A DNA stretch of 64,000 nt from Euclidia mi. Its lineage: Eukaryota > Arthropoda > Insecta > Lepidoptera > Erebidae. Of this stretch, positions 56,679-64,000 are shown piece after piece (the first letter of the stretch is position 1; every line of letters starts with the position of its first letter). The position numbers were made by a program, and so were the translations under genes. Where the stretch lies: NCBI GenBank assembly GCA_944739405.2, contig OX123182.2, positions 103,519,279 to 103,583,278 on the forward strand, given 5' to 3'. The notes beneath the pieces were generated by a model. The model was not told the origin of the DNA and did not search any database. It saw only the letters and a program-made list of their open reading frames with translations.

Positions 56679-57119
56679 AGGGTGCCGTACCTAAAAGGTA
56701 AAAAACGGGACCCTATTACTAAGCCTCCGCTGTCTGTCTATCACCAGGCTGTATCTCATAAACCGTGATAGCTAGAAAGCTGAAATTTTCACAAATTATG
56801 TATTTCGGTTGCCGCTAAAGCAAAAAATACTAAAAATAAAAAATGATTATATTAAGGGGGATCCTATACAGTAAACGTGTTTTTTCTTCGTATTTTTTGC
56901 TCAAAATTACCAACGGTAAAAGGTAGACGCTTAAAATTTTTTTCACAGAATATGTAGTTGTATATTACCTTTCAAAATAAATCATTAAATAAAAAAAGTT
57001 AATAATAAAGGGGGCTCCCGTACAACAAACAGGTTAATAAAAAGGTCGAAACTTAAAAAATATTTAATTATGCATACAACAAACGTGATTTTCCTTTATA
57101 GATGATGGTACGGAACACT
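56679..57119. mobile_element. TIR-type repeat element (relative of 36822-37370)
   Basis: The ends AGGGTGCCGTACC and GGTACGGAACACT are imperfect inverted repeats about 441 bp apart. CTGTCTGTCTATCACC and GGGGGATCCTATACAG-like blocks resemble those of the other member. No coding capacity. Confidence 0.55.
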
Positions 57120-57760
57120 TCGTGCGCGAGTCCCAGTCGCATTTGCCCAATTTTATTTATATGTTATTTCAGATGCCTCTTCTAACAAGAAATTTATAAT
57201 TATATGCCATCGCTTTTATTTATCTTTGAATTTTATTCGAGTTAAAAGTTGTTCTTTCGTAAGGATGATTGCTTGTATACTATTTATTTTAGAATTTAAT
57301 TGACTTGTTTTAATAAATGTACCTTTAAATCACACTTTTGAGTGTGATTGAACTGTAAATGTTTTCTCCTTCAATGGATATTATTTTGTTTGCTTAGATA
57401 CCATGGCAACGTGGTGGTACTTATGTACTTTATATCAAACTTGTCACCATAAAAAATAGGTAGTAATCGGCTGGAATAAAACTTCCCGAATTTTCTTTGT
57501 CAACTCCAAAAAAATACTTCTTTTTATGACTACTTACTTTTGAATAGATATTACATTGTTTATAATATCACTCAATTTATAAAGAAAAGATAATATTGCG
57601 GAGATTCTCGTAGTCTATTTTTCTTTTTTACTACGCATACTCTCATATTCTATTTACAGTTTTCTGGTTTTGTTTAACCTTTATTATCAATTACAACGTT
57701 AGCCATAATAAATACTTTTGTCCGATAATAATGACGAAGTAAAGTAACAGTACCTAAACT
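57120..57760. other. AT-rich spacer
   Basis: The first 40 bases, with CGTGCGCGAGTCCCAGTCGC, may still belong to the preceding repeat. Nothing else was recognised. Confidence 0.35.
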
Positions 57761-57761
57761 G

Positions 57762-57974
57762 TTGCGTTTCGTTCGGTGAGTGAGAGTGCCGGAGACCCAA
57801 ATCCCTATTCTTTCTCCCTCATCCCACTCCTGATCCTATCCCTTTTCCCAACCCCAAGGAGCGGCAACGCACTTGTGACTCCTGTGGTGTTGCTTGTGTC
57901 CATGGGCGGCGGTAATTGCTTACCATCAGGCGATCCATCTGCTTGTTTGCCGCCTATTACAATAAAAAAAAAGT
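57762..57974 (+). repeat. SINE/LINE 3' tail of a common lepidopteran family
   Basis: It contains GCGTTTCGTTCGGTGAGTGA, CGGCAACGCACTTGTGACTC, GTCCATGGGCGGCGGTAATT and CTTACCATCAGGCGATCC, ending in poly-A after CCTATTACAATAAAA. These blocks recur in moth genomes as a SINE with a LINE-derived tail, related to Bm1-type sequences. The overlapping short ORFs are not genes. Confidence 0.65.
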
Positions 57975-58370
57975 TTTGTCTAATCTAAATACTCTAGACG
58001 AAAAGACAAAGAGTTATGACGTCAATAATATTTATACATATTTTACGGACTATGGGCAAAAATGTCTGGGCTCCGTCCCCATATACCAACACACATGGAA
58101 CTGATACCAACGTGTACCTTAACTATCTACTACTTGATTAAAATCCTTTTTTTACTTAAATCCGGGGGATATATAAATAAAAAACAATTTATTATTATTA
58201 TTTAACCTATATTTTCATTTTACACTTGTAAGTTATTTTGACATTATGGTTATATTACAGTACAACACATGATTTAGTAACTATATTAAATAAAAAATAA
58301 TGTATTATTAAACATTTAAATGATAATTAAGGAATAATAGGAAAATAAATGAACGAATATAAATGAATCA
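57975..58370. other. AT-rich spacer
   Basis: Nothing recognised beyond AT-rich sequence with a TTATTATTATT tract near 58190. Confidence 0.35.
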
Positions 58371-58757
58371 TCATCGCCCTAGCGTTATACCGGTTGCATC
58401 AAAGACTTACACGCCTTAGAGCCCGAGGTCCGCTTACTGGTCTAACTAGATATTACAGAATATCAACTTTTCCACAGAGCGACTGCCGTCTGACCTCCGC
58501 AACGCAAAGGGATAGCGATATTCCATGGTTAAGACCAATATCAGTTTATTTGAGGGTACTGACTCCACGTAACGACTGTCAAACATCTTCACGACAGCTG
58601 GGACCGACGGTTTAACGTGCTCTTCAAGACACGGAGCAAGCGATAATTAACAATTTAAGACGCACTTAACTTCGAAAAGTCATTGGTGCGCACCAATGGA
58701 TTCGAACCCGAGATCTCTGCATGGCAATCCGTTGGTATCTCCTCTAGCTATTGCTGC
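58371..58757 (-). repeat. tRNA-derived SINE (type S2), full length
   Basis: On + it starts at the tail (CATCATCGCCCTAGCGTTAT). It passes through GACCTCCGCAACGCAAAGGG and AACGACTGTCAAACATCTTC, and ends in the head complement GGATTCGAACCCGAGATCTC. It is the closest match in length to the copy at 20572-20955. Confidence 0.8.
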
Positions 58758-58772
58758 CCTTTTATAATAATC

Positions 58773-58939
58773 ACTACATAGTATAAAACAAAGCCTGTCT
58801 TCTGTCTGTCCCTGTATATGCTTAAATCTTAAAAACTACGCAACGGATTTTAATGCGTTTTTTTTTTAATAGATAGAATGATTCAAGAGAAAGGTTTATA
58901 TGTATAATTGACGCAGGCAAGGCCGCTGGCGCCGGCTAG
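58773..58939 (+). mobile_element. Short non-autonomous Helitron
   Basis: The 167-bp element begins TCACTACATAGTATAAAAC at 58773 and ends GGCGCCGGCTAG at 58939 before T. A GC-rich hairpin-capable segment precedes the end. It is a different subfamily from the H1 and H2 copies. Confidence 0.65.
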
Positions 58940-59495
58940 TATAATATTAATGAATGAATCATTTAAATTCATTTTCTTCTAATTATTCATTCTTATAATG
59001 CTCATAGTGGGCAAATAACAATAGTGAGTGTTAATGTTACTGGTCTATGTTCACTGTGCGCTAATGAATACATAAATGTGTAGGTGTTTTACAAATAATC
59101 GTCAAAAATACGTATTTGTTTAACCGTTAATTACTATGACAACCCCATGCTTTTGGGCAACGAGCCCATAGTAAAAAAAATATAATCTTGAAACAACATA
59201 GATAATAAGATAGGACTTCAAAAAGCAAAGTGATCAGAATTTGGCTAGAAGGACTGGAAATGTTTGCAGACGATAGTGGAAGCGTGATTATATTCATCAG
59301 TCTTTGTCAGCCACAACAAATCTCTGACCTATATACTGTGTTTTCACAGCGGTGAGAATAAATTAATTATGTACATGTGCAAATTTACCTGATATCTTCC
59401 TGTGATGTTCTGGAGTAGACCTATAAGATTACACTCATAATTTTGGCCAAAATAATAAGAAAATCGTTATAATTACTCAGCCGGTCCTCCAACGA
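58940..59495. other. Unrecognised spacer
   Basis: No gene or repeat end was recognised. Its right edge is the end of the candidate LTR. Confidence 0.35.
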
Positions 59496-59873
59496 TGTTT
59501 TAGGGCAGGATACACGTGGACGGATTCACACAAGTTTTACAAAAGTTCAGTATGCCACAAGCCTATTACAATTCTTGCCGGTAATGTTCAAGGGGCGGCA
59601 AATACTTTTATAAATCGCTCACAACCGTTGCCGGCAATTCAAATAGCGACGGTTGCAAGGTTATTAACCAATATAATTCAATTCCAAAACGCGTTCACAA
59701 ACGGGAATGTTCCAGAACGAAGTGAGAGAGCTTTTTGCGGATCCGACAATGAATGAATGATTTGACAGTTCATAGTGTGAGCAGAGTCAGATATTTTCAA
59801 TAGACAAAGTAACACGCTACTAAACTGATATAATCTATTTAACTTATCATAAAAAATATTTCTATTTCGAACA
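59496..59873 (-). repeat. Candidate 3' LTR of the BEL/Pao element
   Basis: On the minus strand the segment starts TGTTCGAAATAG right after a purine-rich tract (GGGCGGGTGGA) following the pol C-terminus. It ends CCCTAAAACA at 59496, giving TGTT...AACA termini over 378 bp. The matching 5' LTR would lie outside the window, so the boundary is an inference from position and terminal bases. Confidence 0.5.
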
Positions 59874-59904
59874 TCCACCCGCCCTGGACCGGCCTACCGG
59901 TCCG

Positions 59905-62900
59905 CTAATCGGTTGGTAGACTTGACAATGTTGCAACCTCTCTCCTCAGAATCGAACCGTCCACCAAGACCTCAACAAATCGGAGAACTCCATCAGCCCC
60001 AGTACCCAAACGAAGAATGCGCCCCTTGCGCCATCTGAGTGGCGGAAGGCTAGCCTCCTTGATCAAAACGAGGTCACCAATCTTGGGTGGATCGGTCTTG
60101 TCGGTCCACTTCACGCGTTGCTGGAGTATGTGCAAATATTCTAAATTCCAGCGTTTCCAAAAGCTCTGAGTAATCTGGCGTACCAATTCAAAACGCGAGA
60201 GACGATTAGGTCTCGTATCAATATAAGGTTACTCAGGCAAGGCGACAAGTGGGCGACCAATCAAAAAATGTCCCGGTGTAAGGGCTTCCAAATCATTAGG
60301 ATCTGAGGAGATTGGGCATAATGGCCTAGAGTTCAAAACGGCCTCAATCTTACAAAACACAGTTGCGAGTTCCTCAAATGTAAGGACAGATTCAACGATT
60401 GTCCTGCACAAGTGTGTTTTGGCCGATTTTACAGCGGCCTCAAATATACCACCCCAGTGTGGACAATTTGGTGGGGAAAACAACCAATTTATCCCACGTC
60501 GGGCAAGCCTATTGCCTATATCAGCCTTGTTGGTTTCAAGGAAATTAACAACGTCATTCAAATAATTATACGTGCCCTTGAAGTAAGTGCCGCAGTCAGA
60601 GCGGATCAAGGAAGGCAGCCCTCTGCGGGAAACAAATCTGTCAAATGTGGCTACAAACGCCTCGGTCGTAAGCGAGGAGACCTAAATGTGCGGCCTTTGT
60701 GGAGAGACAAACAAAAACGCACAAGTAGGCCTTAACAGTCTTGCTGATTCGAAGTGTCGACGTTTTCACCAAAAAGGGAGCAGCGAAGTCCGTGCCAACA
60801 CCGTCAAACGTCCTGCTCTCAGTTACGCGATCTGCCGGTAAGTCTCCCATCAAGGGCTGCATGGTAGAAGCCTTAAGCTTATAGCAAGGGATGCAGCAAA
60901 AGACTACACTTCGAATAATTCTTCGGGCAGACAAAATCCAAAACTCGCGTTGCAAAATGGCCAACAGGGCATTACAACCAGCATGCGAATTTTTAAGGTG
61001 GCGGTCAGTTACCAATAAACGTACCAAAGGACCGTCTTTGGGTAACAAAAGGGGGTGACGTGCTCCGTAAGGGAGGTTGGCGTTCTTGAGACGCCCTCCA
61101 ACGCGCAAGAGACCCGTATCATCCAAAAAAGGGTTCAATTTAGATACAGATCCCGACAATTTAGATCTCCCTGATTTAAGGATAGCAATATCTTTTTCAA
61201 AATGCGCCAATTGCACAGAACGAATCCAAAAGGTGAGGGACTCCTGTCGTTCCTGTGGTGAGAGTAACGGTGTCAGTCGTTTCTGTTGTGGGTGCCTAAA
61301 GTTAAAAAGAAAACGTTTTATCCAAGCAGTAACACTTAACAGCTTGTGAAGGGAGCTGTAGCGATTTAACAAAAAAATCGGGGTTGAAGGCGCATTTCAC
61401 CTTCTCAAGAGCGAGTGTTCGCAGACCCGGCTAATTAGAAGTATTCAAAACTGGTATTCAAGGCCAATTCTGGTCGACTCAACCATTCCGGACCCCACCA
61501 CAGCGAACGGCCTATCAAACTAGGCGTCAAGCATTCGCGCGAGGCTCAATCAGCGGGGTTGAGCTCACCTGGCACGTGTCTCCAAACAAGCGTGACTTCA
61601 GATTTTTGGATTTGGGAAACGCGATTAGCGACAAATACCTCCAAAGTGTTGACAGACGCCTTCAACCAACAAAGAACAGTTTGGCGGTCTGTCCAGGCGT
61701 AGTTCCCATTAATACAAATTAATTTACCCAAAGTACTAGACACGTGATTCAACAATCAAAAGAGTAGTGCTGCTCCCGAGAGCTCCAATTTCGGAATGGT
61801 CAGAGATGTCCGAAGGGGTGCAACCTTGCTCTTCGCCATGATCAGGGAAACCCTCACCTGACCTGAGGCCATAAATGTGCGCAAGTACACCACGGCCGCG
61901 TGACCACGTTCCGAAGCATCACAAAACCCGTGAAGGGTTGCCTTGTACTTCCTGGGAGGAAGGATGGGACGAGACAAGGAGATCTCGTTGACGGCAGAAA
62001 GTGACGATACAAAAGAGGTCCATTCCTCAACAAGAGTACCGTGGAGAGGTTCGTCCCAGGTCAATCCTGCTGTCCAAAGCTTCTGCAAGAAGCATTTTGC
62101 CCAAAATATAACAGGACAAATCCAACCGTTTGGATCAAAGGTTCTGGCGACAGTAGACAACACGAGACGTTTAGTCCAAGAACAAGGCAATTTCAAGTCT
62201 ACGTTATACGTAAAGATGTCTTGGACTGGTCTGTACTGAACGTCGAGAGCAGCCATCATGGCGGGGTTGTCAACAATCTCAAATAGATGTGGATCTTGCT
62301 GATGATCCTCGGGTAAGCCCTCCAAAAGCGCTGGTGAGTTGGAAATCCATTTGCGCAACTCATAACCAGCGGAGGCCAAAATACCTATCAATTCGTCCCG
62401 CAGGAGGATCGCCTCGTCCGCTGTAGAGACGCCAGAACAAATGCCATCCATGTAAATATCGTCCTTCAAGATGGCGGAGGCTCGTGGGAAACGTAAGCCT
62501 TCGCGGTCTGCGAGCTCCCAAAGAGAACGTATTGCCAAGTAGGGGCTCGACCTTAACCCGTACGTACGTATTGAGCTCGTAGACGACCATGGGATCGCGA
62601 AGATTCTCTCTCCAAAGGATCAGCTGGAAATGACGGTCATCAGGGTGGATAATCGTCTGCCTGAACATCATTTTATATCGGCCACAAAGACAACCTGATG
62701 TCGTCGGAAGCTGGTAATGACGTTACAAAGGTCCTTGACCAACTTGGGACCAGAATGCAAGCATTGGTTCAAGGATACGCCTGTTGAAGTCTGCGCAGAA
62801 CCATCAAACACCGTGCGCAGCTTGCCAGTTGATGGCTTCAATACCGCATGATGCGGGAGAAAGTAATAAATGAATTCTTATCTTATTTATATTAATACTC

Positions 62901-63800
62901 CACCGAACGCTTATCCAAATTTGACACAGACATGTGTCCCAATTGTTCATATTCTCTCATGAACTCAATATACTTCTGAAGCCTGAGCTCCGGATCACGA
63001 CCCATGCGGCGCTCCATAGCCAACAATCTCTTTTCGGCTAAAGGTCGTGACTCACCAAGCGGAGGCCGTACAGATAGGAAGGATAGCTTTGTAATGATCC
63101 GACCAGAACGGAGTCGACCAGTATTGTTCTGGAAGAACAGCTCGCACTCTTCATGTTCTAGATTCATACGAGCAGCTTGAGGGGGGTCCTCTACTTCCCA
63201 AAACCTCTGAACCGCATCAGAGAGAGCGGAGCCAACCGCCAACAAATTATCAAGTTCAGGTCGAGGGGGCTCCCTAGATACAGGTCAAAGCAAATCCAAA
63301 TATAGTCGGGATAGCAGTCAAACCATTTGGCACCAAGACCCGTTTCTTACCAATAAAAATTCCACCGAGGACATCAGAGCCAATCAACAAATCGATTTGT
63401 CCCGGTGTGTCAAATTTGGATTCTGCCAGATCCAATCCCGATGTCAAATTCATCACAGCAGCAGATAGCCGCTTCTGTGGATTCATACCCAAAATATTCT
63501 TCAACACAATAGCCGAGGTTTTAATCCTCGGGTGTGAAGATTCAACAGGGCCCAACAAAACCTTACCTTGCCCTTCAACATTAGAGGCTACGTCACCTAT
63601 TCCTCAAATACAATTTGGAAAAGAACCGATATTTAATTTAACCTGCCCTACCAAATAAGTGGAAACAATGCAACCTTATGGACCTGTGTCTAATATAGCA
63701 CGGACAACAACAGTGGTCCCCGTGGGTCCCCAGAGCCTAACAGCAACCGTTGGTAGGATAACAGTCTCAATGGGGGAGGTTGGCGTTATAGGGCAGGCGT
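59905..63800 (-). pseudogene. BEL/Pao retrotransposon pol (protease, RT, RNase H, integrase), broken
   Basis: Minus-strand order from the right: protease with VVVRAILDTG (63700), followed by stops at about 63680 and 63605; VEGQGKVLLGPVESSHPRIK; NLLAVGSALSDAVQRFWEVE and LGHMSVSNLDKRSVEY; RT with VVFVADIKMMFRQ (first Asp, about 62690) and LILWRENL. The RT active site reads YMDG where BEL/Pao elements normally have YVDD, so the second Asp is lost. RNase H: LHGFCDASERGHAAV and IPKLELSGA. Integrase: RHLKNSHAGC with CCIPC zinc site, GTDFAAPFL, LIRSDCGTYFKG and HWGGIFEAAVKSAK (D, D, E kept). The C-terminal domain ends KIGDLVLIKE and LPPLRWRKGRI. Several frameshifts and stops make it inactive. Gag lies beyond or at the window edge. 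Confidence 0.88.
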
Positions 63801-64000
63801 CAATGACCTATTGTTGCCTGGGCGGCGACCGTTAGCCAGGACTAGGTAAATCAAAACGAGGGTGCGGCTTGAAGTCCTGAAAGGCGCAGTGACTCGATCC
63901 GCGCGCCATCTGTGGGAGGTCATAATGACGCACCCACCCAAAACGAGGTGGGCGCGACTCAAGGCGGGGACGCTCCGCCAAAGGAGGGGAATACCTGGGG
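63801..64000 (-). other. Probable end of BEL/Pao gag, no clear frame
   Basis: The GC-richer sequence upstream of the protease on the minus strand should be the gag C-terminus. No zinc-knuckle motif or single open frame could be read with confidence, and the window ends here. Confidence 0.35.

Overview
The window looks like insect nuclear DNA, most likely from a moth or butterfly. It is AT-rich, shows no bacterial-style gene packing, and carries a characteristic lepidopteran repeat set: tRNA-headed SINEs, short Helitrons running from TCTATATATATAAAA-like starts to CTAG ends, and CR1/Jockey, RTE and R4/Dong-type LINEs. BEL/Pao and Penelope-like elements are also present. I recognise no host protein-coding gene. 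Nearly every convincing ORF belongs to a transposable element. Family assignments rest on recognised motifs, not on database searches.

Layout. 0.7-2.3 kb: decayed CR1/Jockey-group LINE. 4.2-8.85 kb: apparently complete two-ORF LINE on +, with a large CGCA/CA microsatellite in its 3' UTR, meeting tail to tail an R4/Dong-like LINE end on - (8.85-10.3 kb). 10.5-14.6 kb: Helitrons, a SINE inserted in a SINE, a LINE tail inside a Helitron, and a Jockey remnant. 15.7-19.7 kb: an RTE-type LINE on - with one premature stop, joined to a SINE at one end and to a BEL/Pao gag remnant at the other. 20-27.8 kb: a Penelope terminal remnant, SINEs and much unrecognised AT-rich sequence. 27.9-32.3 kb: two LINEs on -, an RTE-like one and a relative of the intact 4.2 kb element; the latter is interrupted by a MITE-like insertion.

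32.4-33.3 kb: a GC-rich island followed by a TATA/initiator promoter. 35.3-39.6 kb: Helitrons, a Penelope fragment with a GIY-YIG nuclease, and a tandem Helitron pair. 39.6-51 kb: sparse, with scattered SINE, Helitron and foldback elements; this is the best place for host introns or intergenic sequence. 51.1-54.2 kb: nearly intact LINE on +. 54.8-59.4 kb: small repeats. 59.5-64.0 kb: a BEL/Pao LTR retrotransposon on - with candidate 3' LTR, integrase, RNase H, RT and protease; it leaves the window at the right edge.

The elements form a layered insertion record, and relative ages can be read at several loci. The most useful signals are the TAA-flanked R4-like insertion with a 25-bp palindrome, the inverted Penelope junctions with a hammerhead-like core, the SINE carrying a perfect 24-bp foldback inside a 17-bp target-site duplication, the MITE inside the LINE, the tandem Helitrons, and an isolated arthropod-type core promoter. 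I did not find a clearly new functional system.
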